From Sweltsa coloradensis (Eukaryota > Arthropoda > Insecta > Plecoptera > Chloroperlidae): a stretch of 64,000 nt of DNA. Under the pieces are notes generated by a model, which was not told the origin of the DNA, did no database searches, and saw only the letters and a list, made by a program, of their open reading frames with translations. The DNA lies in assembly GCA_024449915.1 (NCBI GenBank), contig JAMZAV010000636.1, positions 248,001-312,000 on the forward strand, written 5' to 3'. A program made the translations under genes and the position numbers. Below, one piece after another: positions 11,541-26,118 of the stretch (the first letter of the stretch is position 1; every line of letters begins with the position of its first letter).

Positions 11541-14500
11541 TGTTAGATCATGGGCCCAACCTGAGTCGTCAAAACCTTTCTGAAACACTCGCGTCTGTGA
11601 ATTTTCTTTTCTCTCGGAGATACTGATTTGCTGTTCCGGATTTTTGGCAAACCTCATAATTATTCGTTTGAGTAGGATCGTCTAATAAATCACTTTATCT
11701 TTTTCTTTTCGTTTTTATTTTTTACGATTTTTTTTTTTTTCTTTCTTTTCCCCCTTTTCTTTTCATTCTTTTTCTTCCCTCTTTCTAATATTTGGTTCAT
11801 TAATTTATCACATTTAATATCCGTTTTGAATTTGTTACCAAAATTATTGTGTAATTGTTATGCCTGCATTTATGTAATTAGATTTATATGTCCTCCTTTG
11901 TAAATCAGTTTTCAACTGAATAGAATAGACGTTAAATAAATAAATAAAATAAAATAAATAAATAAATAAATAAAGCAAAACACCTAAAAAGTTTCAATTA
12001 CCAATTCACCTTAAAACCAGCAACCGATCTATAATATAACCATGACTATATTGAGAGGGGGGGGGGCTATTTTCGTTGGGCTGTTTCCACGGCTGTGCAA
12101 TAGTTTCCAGTCTGAAGGAAGAAAGTAATATCGGGTATGGTCCCACGTCAAATACAAAATGTTTTATAGTTTACTAGGAAAACGCTAAGTCCCCCCCCCC
12201 CCCCGCGTTGTTGGATGAGCGTAATTGGTGATTGAGCTGCTATGTGTTTGCGGATTTTCTGTTGTTCTGTGAAAAAATCAGAACTTTGGTTGAATTTTTT
12301 TTTTAAATTAAATCAAATTGAAATAAAAAATTAACTTATTTTTTTTTAATTAATGTAATTTTAAAAAAGGAAAAAAACGTAATATTGAAATTTTCATAAG
12401 AAATAATTATTCGATTACGCTCAAATTTCACACGAATATATTAATTCATAAAATAAGGTTCTGTGAAAAATCATTACAATCGGATAAAGCATGTAGGTGT
12501 TATAAGTCGAAGAAATTTTTTAAAAATCAAAAAAATCGTAAAATTGCGATTTTCATGAGAAATAATTTTTCGATTGCGCTCAAAAACGTGGCAGTTCTTA
12601 GTTCAGAGATTTCGAAGGCCTCCATAAAATTTCATCGCAATCGGAGTATCGGTTTAGCCGGAATCGTGTTAACAGACAGACAAAAATACAGAAAGAAAAT
12701 AAAAAAAAAAAAAACATTCCGGATTTTTTTCACCAGTGTAGTGAAATGGAATCTTCGCTTCGCTCGCTACGCCCGCTACGCTCATCCAATTATAACATAG
12801 TTTCAAACTTCATTGGTAGAAGTGTATCCAATAATGACAATGGGCTAGAGGGGGAGGAGGTGATGATTGATCGTTCAAAACAGTACGTGGTTTTGGGTAA
12901 AATTTCAGCTGGGCCAAAGGCTCTTATCGTCGAAGGTAAAAAATGTTCAAAATTTCAACTTTCAGAAGGATAAAGCAACCGCAACCCAAGCGGAGCTATG
13001 CTCTTTTCTGCCATCCTCGTGACACAATTAATTAATTAGACTAATTAATTAATGTGTTGCGTCATATAAATACATTAATTAAATATCATAAAAGTTAATA
13101 GCAATAATTGGCTATATGGGTGAAAACCGGAGTTTCGGGGAATGTAGGTGTGGCGATCAGGAGGGGGTCCTGCCCTCTCCTCCCTATTACCGCTACTGCT
13201 TGAAACAAAAATGTAGACCTATACAATCTTTCCTCAAGTTTTAGACTTCTAGTGCTTAGAAGAATTAATCCATTGGATGCTCTTTCCCATATGCCCGTTC
13301 GAAACCTTTGGTAATCCTTATCTTGTGAATGAATGGGTGACCAAATGAAGCTTAATCTGCTCAAGGAATTATTATTGCGTGATTGATGCGTTATTCGTGC
13401 CCAAATCACACTCTACCAGAACGTGTCCTGTAGGTCAGATAACCAAAACACTTCCGTAGAATGAACTTCAGGTGGAAACTGGTCCACGTGTACACGGACT
13501 TTCCTACCGTACGTACCGCCACCACCTTCCCTTCCAACGCACCCGAATCGTCGGCTACACGATATAGAGAAGACGTCTATGAACTGTCATGTATATTTTG
13601 TGTTAAATACTTATTTTAATCCCTGGTTTTGTACACAGAATGTGTGGAATACGCGCGAAGTGTCTTCAGGGAAGTAGAATCGCCAGTCCTGTCAATTATA
13701 AAAGAGACGTACAACACGACCGACTGCTCAATGGTTGCCGAGACGCTGATAGTCGGAGGGGTGGAAGCAGTTCCCAAAGAGTTTCCTCACATGGTAGGTA
13801 CACTGACTATTCAATGGTTCAGTGATCGAGAGTTATTTTATTCGAGTTTGTACCATGATCTATCTTTCTTTTGTTGTATTATTCTACACCAATATTTTAA
13901 CGAAATTAAATGTATCAAACCATTAAATATTTTGTGTTGCAACATTATATTTTGGATAGGTACTTATACCCACCCTTTTTGCTGCAGGCTGCTCTGGGCT
14001 ACGGAGCGACTGAAGGTGACATCCAGTGGAAATGTGGTGGATCCCTCATAAGCGAGAGATTCGTCCTGACTGCGGCCCATTGTCTCTCGTCGCGAGGCGT
14101 GTATGTTACCTACTTAATGTGATATCTAACCTTTGAGTATATAACCATCCTAAAGCTAGGACGGCTCTTAAGTCACCGTTTACTAATTCCTGAACAAGAA
14201 GTGATGGACTTGAATCCATAATAGAAGTTGAACCTGGGACCTCTCGAGTCAGACCCGTGCTTAGCGCTAGACCCAACACTGTCGATTCGTGTACTCGTTC
14301 AACGTTCACTTTACAGGTTTTATTCGCGGACAATAAAGATTGGTACGCGTACGCCTCTCTGGTTTTAGTTCATTTCGTAGTACCTATATTAATCCTGTCA
14401 AATAAGAATTTTTGGAGGAAAAAATTGCGATGTCGCTGAATTTTTGCAGAGACCTTCCTTAAATGATACTTATCAACATACTAAAACTCCCCTACAATCA

Positions 14501-17500
14501 GACTGGAGCTTCGGCCGCCATATTGGAAAATGGCGGCCAAAATGTGTTTGTTATCGAATATCTCCAAATTGGTTTGAGATAGACAAAATATCTCAATGGC
14601 AAAAATATTCCCCATTCAATTCCCTACAAAACAGGTGTCTTCTATAGTTTTGGTAGGGGCAACAGTTACGTCACAAAATCGTGGTTTATATGTTGCTTAT
14701 TGGAGTACCAGCTTATTTCCAAATTTTCACGCCCAGCATCAAACAATGCCCGGTAAATCCGTAAAAAATCGATTTAAATAAAAAAAAAACTTTTGTACGG
14801 GGTTCATGAAAGCTTCCATTAGTATTTAAAAAAATCAGTTCTGCGAAATCGGATTTTGCATTTACCCGGAATTTGGATTTTTCCATTGTTGGCATTTCCT
14901 AAAAAATGCTATATTTTACTGTCCATTATTAAGCACTAAATAGCATTTGAGGAAAAATTCTTTCTACGCACATTGAAATGACTTAAATAATGATCCGATT
15001 ACAACCAAAGTTTAAATCCAATATGGCTGCTAATTCCTTATATTCACAATATGAATACTGTTTTCGTGCTGTTTTTACACTCTTTTTGTTACATAATTCA
15101 CTTTGATGTTGTGGATATTAGGAATTAGCAGCCATATTGAATTAAACTTTGGTTGTAATCGGATCATTATTTGAGTCATTTCAATGTGCGTAGCAAGAAT
15201 TTTTCCTCCAATGCTATTTAGTGCTTAATAATGGACACTCAAAGAAGGGCATTTTTGAGGAAATGCCAACAATGGTAAAACCAAATTCCAGGTAAATGCA
15301 AAATTCTATTTCGCAGAACTGATTTTTTTAAATACTAATGGAAGCTATCATGAACCCCATACAAAAGTTTTTTTTTTATTTAAATCGATTTCTTACGGAT
15401 TTACCGGGCATTGTTTGATGCTGGGCGTGAAAATTTGGAAATAAGCTGGTACTCCAATGAGCAACATATAAACCACGAATTTGTGACGTAACCGTTGCCC
15501 CTGCCAAAACTATAGAAGACACCTGTTTTGTAGAGAATTAAATGGGGAATATTTTTGTCATTGAAATATTTTGTCTATCTCAAACCAATTTGGAGATATT
15601 TGATAACAAACACCTTTTGGCCGCCATTTTCCAATATGGCGGCCGAAGCTCCAGTCCGATTGTAGGGGAGTTTTGGTATGTTGATAAGTATTATATAAGG
15701 AAAGTCTCTGCAAAATTTCAGCGACATCGCAATTTTTTCCTCCAAACGTCAATATACGATCTTATTTGACAGGATTATATGTGCCCAATGAGAACTACAC
15801 AACAAGATAGATATAGATATATAGATATCTTAATTGCATTCAGTACACAGAATGTGTTCAGTGTTTCAGCTTGTGGAAACAAAAAAATTATCCCCCCCCC
15901 CCCTCTCTCGAAAAAGAGTTCTTATACGTGCCTGCAACTGAATCGCACTTGTACGTTTTCATTCGTAATGTTGCCTTCCTTTTGTTTGGGCAGCCCCGTG
16001 AGTTGGGTCCGCCTAGGTGATCTGAACCTCTATGATTCAAACGACGACGCCGATCCTGTCACTATCCCCGTGATAGAGCGCATCAAACACGAGGGGTACA
16101 AACCCCCCGCCCATTACAACGACATCGCCCTCCTCAAGCTAGACCGTGACGTCACGTTCTCGCCCTACATCCGGCCAGCCTGCTTGAATACGGTATCAGG
16201 GAACCCTTCGGGAAAGCCGAACGCTACGGCCATTGGCTGGGGCAAACTTGAGTGGAGTAAGTATTTGTATTGAAAAGGGTAGTGATACGCTACCATGCAA
16301 CTAGATATAACTTTGCTTTACATACTCACGCCCCCCCCCCCTTGGTACTTATTTTAGATGGACAAATTCCCTGAATCTTCCAGATTTAAAACTATTTTTC
16401 TATGTTATTTTTAGCAATGATGGTAGATAACAAAAATGGGGGTTTGGGAGCTAGGCCCGGAAAATTTTTGATTTTATAGATTTGATTAGGTTATTTTTAA
16501 AGTTTTTTTTTAGGGGAAACAAAGAAATTCCAGAAATATACCACAAGGGTAAACACTACAGTAAATTATTACAGTTGCGTAGGTACCTAATAATTCAGGG
16601 TAAACACTACAGTAAATTACAGTTGCGTAGGTACCTAATAATTCAGGGTTAACACTAGTAATTACAGTTGCGTAGGTACCTAATTGGATGAGCGTAGCGA
16701 GCGAAGCGAGCAAAGCGAAGATTCCATTTCACTACACTGGAGAAAAAAATCCGGAATGTTTTTTTTCTTTTCTTTCTTTTTGTATTTTTGTCTGTATGTT
16801 AGCACGATTCCGGCTAAACCGATACTCCAATTGCGATGAAATTTTCTGGAGACCTTCTAAATCTCTGAACTTAGAACTGCCACGTTTTTTTTAGCGCAAT
16901 CGTAAAATTATTTCTTATGAAAATCGCAATTTTACGATTTTTTTCTCGATTTTTAAAACTTTTCTTCGACTTATCACACCTACATTATATATATTTGAAT
17001 GTAATGATTTTTTCACAAAACCTTAATTTTATGAATTAATATATTTGTGTAAAATTTGAGCGCAATCGAAAAATTATTTCTTATGAAAATCTCAATGCTA
17101 CGATTTTTTTTTTAAATTTCCTCGACTTATAACACCTTCATGCTTTATCCGATTGTAATGTTTTTTTTAAAGAACCTTAATTTTATGAATTTATATATTC
17201 GTGTGAAATTAGAGCGCAATCAAAAAATTATTTCTCATGATAATTACAATTTTACGTTTTTTTTTTTTATTTCTTCGACTTATAACATCTACATGCTTTA
17301 TCTGATTGTAATAATTTTTTCACAGAACCTTAATTTTATGATTTAATTTATTCGCGTGAAATTTTAGCGTAATCGAAAACAATTTCTTATGAAAATCGCA
17401 ATTTTACCGTTTTTTCGTTTTTTTCGATTATGCTCATCCAACAACGCGCCTGAAAAAGCGTTTGCGAAGCTTCCTAGTAATTCAGGGTAAACACTACAGA

Positions 17501-20500
17501 AACAACAGTTGCGTAGGTACCTGCAGCGTATATTTACGAAAATAAGTGGGTATACAGCGTATAACCTCGCTCCATTACAAAGCACTGAAATAATGCATCC
17601 TGACAAGTGTGTTTTGTTTCCTAAATTTCTTAACATTGGGCTAGCATTATTTTGGTTTGTTGGATGAGCGTGGCGAGCGAAGCGAAGATTCCATTCTACT
17701 ACACTGGAGAAAAAAATCCGGAATGTTTTTTTTTTTCTTTTTTTTTGTATTTTTGTGTGTTTGTCCACACGATTCCAGATAAACCGATACTCCAATTTCG
17801 ATAAAATTTTCTGGAGGGCTTTGAAATCTTTGGGTTTAGAACTGCCACGTTTGTGGGCGCAATCGAAAGATTATTTCTCATGAAAATAGCAATTTTACGA
17901 TTTTTTTCGTTTTTCTTTTTGTTTCTGTTTGTATTTTTGTGTGTTTGTTAACACGATTCCGGATAAACCAATAATCCAATTGCAATGAAATTTTAAGGAG
18001 GCCTTCGAAATCTCTGAACTTAGAACTGCACGATTCGAAATATCGATCAAAAAATTATTTCTCATGAAAATCGCAATTTGACTTTTTTTCGATTTTTAAA
18101 AAAATTCTTCGACTTATAACACCTACATGCTTTCTCCAATTGTAATGATTTTTTTACAGACCCTTAATTTTATGAATTAATATATTCCTGTGAAATTTGA
18201 GCGCAATCGGAAAACTATTTCTTTTGAAAATTGCAATTTTACGATTTAATTTTTTTTTAACATTCTTCGACTTATAACACCTACATGCTTTATCCGATTG
18301 TAATGATTTTTTCACAGAACCGTAATTTTATGAATTAATGTATTCGTGTGAAATTTAAGAACAATCGAACAATTATTTCTCTTAATTAATAATTGCAATT
18401 TTACGATTTTGCTATGAAGCTGAGAATATGCTAAGGCTTTTATAATTTTCATTTTCTTTTAAAAGAGAAAGGTGTTTAAGATTAAAAAACAATACATCTA
18501 AACATTACTAAGACGGATTTTATAATTTTTGTTTTGTTTGATAAATATGATTTTTGCATTGTTTGAAAATCTATGTTTTTTGTGAAAAAATCTAGATTTC
18601 CCTAAATGCACCAATTACGCTCATCCATCAACGCGGCGGGACTTAAGCGTTTTCCTAGTAATAAAAAATAGTAGCAATATGTACTCAATGCTAGTAGTCG
18701 TAGCCAAAACAGCAAAAATAGTGTCATTAAAATGCGATAGCTATTCGACGAAGGATTCGGTTTTACATGAAATTCTGACGTCAGAAAAAATCGTAGAAAA
18801 TGCTATTCTTATCATCCCTTGTTATGATAGAACATAATAATATATCATGATTAAATACAACAGAACAAATGTTGATTGTTGAACTTGAATGACATCCTCG
18901 GTGAAGTAAAAACAGGTAATATTGGCCTCTCACTAGACAAGTCGATATTCCATTTCATGCACTGTTTAGAAAGTATCAAATCCTGCTGAAACTAATGAAC
19001 TGTCACCACCTTCTTTCAGCTGAAGAAGCTGGCTCGAACAATTTGATGAAGGTGGACTTGGTAATCCAAGACGAATCTCGCTGTAACCACACTTTTCGAA
19101 GTCTGATCCGCCCCAACAGTAAGCTGAAGAACGGTATAACCCCGGAGTCCATGATCTGCGCGGGTGACCCTCTGGGCAAGAAGGACACATGCGGGGTAAT
19201 TATACCTAGCACGATCACGGGTACGGGTGTAACCAAAGAGAGAGCGAGCTTGAAAAAAGTCGCCGTACGCGTTGATCATTTTGATGGCGGCGCCGGGTAG
19301 GCGCCTAAGAAAAAGTTTTGTTGCCTGTTCACGCATTCAGTAATGGTGTAGGTGCCGGGTTCTGAATTTTCAAACTTTGGAGGTGGGTGCTAGCCACTCA
19401 TTTCTTACGGTCCCAGGGTAACCAAAAATATTAATTCTGTTCCATCCCTATTAACGGGTAATACCAACACAAAAAGTATGTCAATTGGAGGCAATGTTCG
19501 CTTTTTATCGTCAGACGTGATACACGCACAAACGGATGATCACATTTCTGTATGTACGTCCGTGTGATCACGTCACGATGAAAACCGAACATGACCTCCG
19601 AAGTTTGATTTTATACAAATTACAAAAACATGTTCTTGGTGACCATTAGCGATAGTGAAGTGGAGTTATAGCCCACCCGAAACTTTAAATATTTACGTCC
19701 AAGGAACAAGTGTAAAAAAAAAGAAAAGCATTGCTCCCTGCTTTGGGTAGGTACTTGTTCTCCTGTAACCTTGTTATAAGGGAGCAAAGCTCCCTTTTCT
19801 GTCCATTTGTCCGTGTGTCTCCTCACCACATGTCTCACGATAAACGAACTATAACCTTAATTACGATTGACATTAGTGTTTTCTCGTTATTTCCCTTCCA
19901 AGAGAATGATGCACAATGTTTTTGGTGACCAATTCTTCTTACAGCTCCTTCTTTTGGGCACTCCCATACCCTTAAATGATATTCACGAACCCACTGGTTC
20001 GAGCCTCAGTCGAGGCAAATTTCAACGACGATTGCTATCATTGCTATCAACCATAATGAACCATGAATTTTAAGAACGACCAAGTCGTAAAATCAAACAC
20101 TTAAGTAAACTAAAAACATTGTATATGTTGAATTTTGATTGCACGAGTACTTTGTATTATCAGATGTGTTATGTATCGTGTATGTATAAGACCAAAAAAA
20201 TATCTGAAACTTGAATTGTTACGACTTTTCTTATGCCTAATTAAAAAACGTAGGGCCATTTTTTAATTCAAAACGAAACAGAACCAAATAAGACACAAAT
20301 AAGTAAAATTTGTAACACATTATGCGTGTACTGCATGCATGCACCTTCTGATTCGGACTTAAGGCTATTCCACCGCGTTTTTCTATTTTCCAAAATATGC
20401 TACTAAGTCAAAATATAGTGAATGGCTTTGAAACATGGCTATTTAGAAAATCAAAAATATTTTTTCCAAATTTTTCTGATCCGGTACACGGCCAATATAG

Positions 20501-23500
20501 CCACCTCAAAATAATTTCAAACTTCAATTCGCCAGGGCACACCATTCAACGTAGGGTGTTGTGCTTTTGTGACATTAATTTTCAACTGTTTTTCTTTGGA
20601 CTGACTGAGAGAAAACAGATTTATTTTAACAATTGTCTTCCCTGCGAATTTTTTCGTTTGGCGGTACAAATCGGTAAAAAATACCGCCAACGAAAAAATT
20701 CGCTGTATAGACAATTGTTAAAATAAATCTGTTTTCTCTCAGTCAGTCCATAGAAAAACAGTTAAAAATTAATGTCACAAAAGCACAACACCGTACGTTG
20801 AATGGTGTGCCCTGGCGAATTGAAGTTTGAAATTATTTTGAGGTGGCTATATTGGCCGTGTACCGGATCAGAAAAATTTGGAAAAATATTTTTGATTTTC
20901 TAAAATAGCCATGTTTCAAAGCCATTCACTATATTTTAACTTAGTAGCATATTTTGGAAAATAGAAAAACGCGGTGGAATAGCCTTAAGTCCATCAGTTC
21001 TTGGCTTAGGAAGTTGTAAACGGTGACTTTGGAGCCGACCAAGCAACGAGGCACATAATAAATTCTAAGGTTGTTCCGAATCAGCCTTGTTGATTCTGGT
21101 GCTGTCCGCGGGTGGAATCGTGTCCAGCTTGATTGGCGGTTAGTTGGTCATTGTTCGCTCGTCGATGGTGTCGGTGCGGACGCCTACAGGGTTGGCTTGG
21201 TCGGGTTTAAATTTAATGTCCCCCACTGACAATCAGTTCGGTCACTGAGTGGGTAGACATTAAATAGGAATTTATTAATTTATGTACCCACAAAATATGT
21301 ATTAGATTTATTTTTATTAAGTTTCAACAATAGGTAGCATTTAGGTAATCAATATTTTGAAGCAGTAGGATTTTAACGACAAAAATTACACTTAGAACAC
21401 ATACAAAAAGAAGTAAACAAGAGCTGGAGTGTCTATTATGCAAGTTATGAAAGAAACTTGGCAGCAGGTAAAAATACTAAGTGAAGAATAACACAATTAA
21501 GGGGGCACTGGAAATAAAGCTGGAAGAAATTGAATTCAAAAAACGACCTACTTAATGGTTTGTTTTTAAAATTCAATCATTGAAATGAGCATTTTGTGAC
21601 TACCTACGTGGGTGGCTATATTGAATGTACAAAGAATGATAACCACGAACTTTTCTGAGAATTTTCTGCAAAAACCCCAATATCGTCCGGGGGGTGACTC
21701 CGTGAGTTAATTTGTTCTTAAATTCATGGTTCAAATAACGTGTACAGACTTGACAAGTACTTCCATGTGTCTTTCTGCTGTGTACGGTCGTGGCCATACC
21801 ACGTAAACCACGTCAGGATGGAAGCTGCCTCGGAATCTCGAAGTATCATTCTTAACTTAGAAATTTACTAACTATTCTACACGTTTTGTTATATTATGTA
21901 ATGTAACAAAGAGAATATAAAAAAACAGGGTCTGATTAGGCCTACTTAAGAAAAGGGTGACCACGGAATTCTCTAGAGTCTGGACAAATAACATAAAAAA
22001 ACTATAGGTACCCATAAATAACCCTGGCCGACCCGTCCCGTTACGTACGAGACAGTGGTGGATCCAGGGGGAAGGGGTGATCAACCCCCTCCCCCTTGAT
22101 TCTTAAAAAGTTATATGAAGCTTCGTAAACGCTTTTTCAGGCGCGTTGTTGGATGAGCGTAATTGGTGCATTAAGCTGCCATGAGTTATGCAGATTTTCT
22201 GTTCTGTGAAAAAATCGTTACTTACTCGAAGATTTTTTTAATTGAAAACATCGTAATTTTAAACAACGAACAAATCGTAAAATTGCGATTTTCATGAAAA
22301 ATAATTTTTCAATTGCGCTCAAAAACGTGTCAGTTTTAGTTCAGAGATTTCGAAGGCCTCCAGAAAATTTAATCCCAATTGGAGTATCAGTTTAGCCGGA
22401 ATCGTGTTAACAAACAGAAACACACAAAAATACAAACAGAAACAAAAAAGAAAAACGAAACAAATTGTAAAATTGCGATTTTCATGAGAAATAATTTTTA
22501 GATTGTGCTCAAAAACGTGGCAGTTCTAAGTTCAGAGATTTCAAAGTTCTCCAGAAAATTTCATCGCAATTGGAGTATCGGTTTAGTCGGAAACACACAA
22601 AAAACAAACAGAAACAAAAAGAAACGCGAAAAGATCGTAAAATTGCGATTTTCATGAGAAATAATTTTTAGATTGTGCTCAAAACCGTGGCAGTTCTAAG
22701 TTCAGAGTTTTAAAAGGCCTCCAGAAAATTTCATCGCAATTGGAGTCTCGGTTTAGCCGGAATCGTGTTAACAAACACACAAAAATACAAACAGAAACAA
22801 AAACAAAAACGAAAAAATCGCAAAATTGCGATTTTCATGAGAAATAATCTTTCGATTGCGCTCAAAAACGTGGTAGTTTTAAGCCCAAAGATTTAAAAGG
22901 CCTCCAGAAATTTTTTGGATGAGCGTAGCGAGCGAAGCGAAGATTCCATTTCACTACACTGGAGAAAAAAATCCGGAATGTTTTTTTTTCTTTTCTTTTT
23001 TTTTTTTTTTTCGTATTCTTGTGTGTATGTGAACACGATTCCGGCTGAACCAATACTCCAATTGCAAAGAAATTTTATGGAAATAAATTAAATCTCTGAA
23101 CGAAGAACTGCACGGGGGGAAAAATCGATCGAAAAATTATTTCTCATGAAAATCGCAATTTTACGATTTTTTTCGATTTAAAAAAAAAAATAATTAGACT
23201 TATAACATCTACATGCTTTATTCGATTGCAATGATTTTTTCACAGAACCTTAATTTTATGAATTTATATATTCTTGTGAAATTTGAGCACAATCAAAAAA
23301 ACTTTTCTTATGAAAATCGCAATTTTACGATTTTTTAAATTTTTTTTAAACATTCTTTGACTTATAACACCTACATGCTTTATCCGATTGTAATGATTTT
23401 TTCACAGAACCTTATTTTTATTAATTAATTTATTCGTGTGAAATTTGAGCGCAATCGAAAAATTATTTCTCATGATAATCGCAATTTTACGATTTTTTTC

Positions 23501-26081
23501 TATTTTTAACATTTCTTCGACGATAAAACCTCATGCTTTATCCGATTGTAATGATTTTTTCACAAAACTTTAATTTTATGAATTAATATATTCGCGTGAA
23601 ATTTGAGCGTAATCGAAAAATTATCTTTTAAAAAAATCGCACTTTTACGCTTTTTTCGTTTAAAAAAAATTACGCTCATCCATCAACGCGGCGGGACTTA
23701 AGCGTTTTCCTAGTATCGAAATGGATAATCGGTTTAGCTGGAATCGTGATAACAAACACACAAAAACACAAACAGAAAAAACAAGAAAATCGAAAAAAAT
23801 CGTAAAATTGCAACTTTCATGAGAAACTATTTTTCGATTGCGCTCAAAAAGGTGGCATTTCTAAGTTCAGAGATTTCAAAGGTCTCCAGAAAATCTCATC
23901 GCAATTGGAGTTTTTAAATAAATTAAATTAAATAAAAAATTAACTTTTTTTTTTTTTTAAAATCGTAAAACTGCGATTTTCATAAGAAATAATTATTCGA
24001 TTTCGCTCAAATTTTACACGAATAAATTATTTCATAAAATTAAGAATCTATGAAAAAATCATTACAATAGGATAAAGCATGTAGGTGTTATAAGTCAAAG
24101 AATTGTTTAAAAAAAGAAAAAAACTGTAAAATTTCGATTTTCATGAGAAATAATTTTTCGATTGCGCTCAAATTTCACACGAATATATGAATTCATAAAA
24201 TTAAGGTTCTGTGAAAAAATCATTAAAAATCGAATAAAGCATGTAGGTGTTATAAGTCGAAGAATTTTTCAAAAAATCGAAAAATATCGTAAAAATGCGT
24301 TTTTTATGAGAAAAAATTTCCCGATTGCGCTCAAAAACGTGGCAGTTCTAAGTTCAGAGATTTCGAAGGCCTCCATAAAATTTCATCGCAATCGATGTAT
24401 CGGTTTAGCCGGAATCGTGTTAACAAACACACAAAAAAAGAAAAAAGAAAGAAAAAAATAAAACATTCCGGATTTTGTTCTCCAGTGTAGTGAAATGGAA
24501 TCTTCGCTTCGCTCATCCAACTAGGAAAACGCTTAAGTCCCGCCGCGTTGTTAGATGAGCGTAATTGGTGCATTGAGCTGCCATGTGTTATGCGGATTTT
24601 CGGTTATTCTGTGAAAAAGTTGAAGATTTTTTTTAATTAAATAATTTTTTTTTTAAATTAACTTTTTTATTATTATTAATCGTAATTTTAAAAAAAGAAA
24701 AAAATCGTAAAATTGCGATTTTCATAAGAAATAATTATTCGATTGCGCTCAAATTTTACACGAATATATTAATTCATAAAATTAATGTTCTGTCAAAAAA
24801 TCATTCAAATCGGATAAAGCATGTAACTGTCATAAGTCAAAGAATTGTTTAAAAAAGAAAAAAACTCTAAAATTTCGATTTTCATGAGAAATAATTTTTC
24901 GATTGCGCTCAAATTTCACATGAATATCTTAATTCACAAAATCGAAGAATTTTTTTAAAAATCGAAATAAAATCGTAAAATTGCGAATTTCATGAGAAAT
25001 AATTTTCCGATTGCGCTAAAAAACGTGGCAGTTCTAAGTTCAGAGATTTCGAAGGCCTCCATAAAATTTCATCGCAATTGGAGTATCGGTTTAGCCGGAA
25101 TCGTGTTAACAAACACACAATAATACATACAGAAAAAAAAACATTCCGGATTTTTTTCTCCAGTGTAGTGAAATGGAATCTTCGCTTCGCTCGCTACGCT
25201 CATCCAATAAAACTTATTGAAATATACCCTCTCTAAAGCCATTTAAAACCATTTTTGAAAAAGCTTTCTTTTAAAAATATCCCTGTAGGACTGAGGTCCC
25301 AGCTGGGGCCGCGCCCCCCAGACCTCCCGGCGTTGCGTATAGCTTCGGTTTTGACCGAGTTTGTATACTAGGAAAACGCTTAAGTCCCGCCGCGTTGTTG
25401 GATGAGCGTATATGGTGCATTGAGATGCCATGTGTTACGCGGATTTTCTGTTGTTCTGTGAAAAAATCATTACTTAATCGAAGATTTTTTTAAATTAAAT
25501 TAAATTAAATAAAAAATTAACTTAATTTTTATAATTAAATAAAATAAAATAAAAAATTAACTTAATTTTTTTAATTAATCGTAATTTTTTAAAAAGAAAA
25601 AAATCGTAAAATTGCAATTTGTATAAGAAATAATTATTCGATTGCGCTCAAATTTAACACGAATATATTAATTCACGAAATTAAGGTTCTGTGAAAAAAT
25701 CATTACAATAAGATAAAGCATGTAGGTGTTATAAGTCAAAGAATTGTTTTAGAAAAGAAAAAACCCGTAAAATTTTGATTTTCATGGGAAATAATTTTTC
25801 GATTACGCTCAAATTTCACAAAAATATCTTAATTCATAAAATTAAGGTTCTGTAAAAAAATCATTACAATCGGATAAAGCATGTAGGTGTTATAAGTCGA
25901 AGAAATTTTTTAAAAATCGAAAAAAATCGTAAAATTGCGTTTTTTATGAGAAAAAATTTCCCGATTGCGCTCAAAAACGTGGCAGTTCTAAGTTCAGAGA
26001 TTTCGAAGGTCTCCATAAAATTTCATCGCAATCGGAGTATCGGTTTAGCCGGAATCGTGTTAACAAACACACAAAAAACAG

Positions 26082-26118
<37 letters not shown>

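Noticed and set aside
13095..13409. 104-codon minus-strand gene in the first visible protease intron
   Set aside because: No domain recognised, and length is within chance expectation for this composition.
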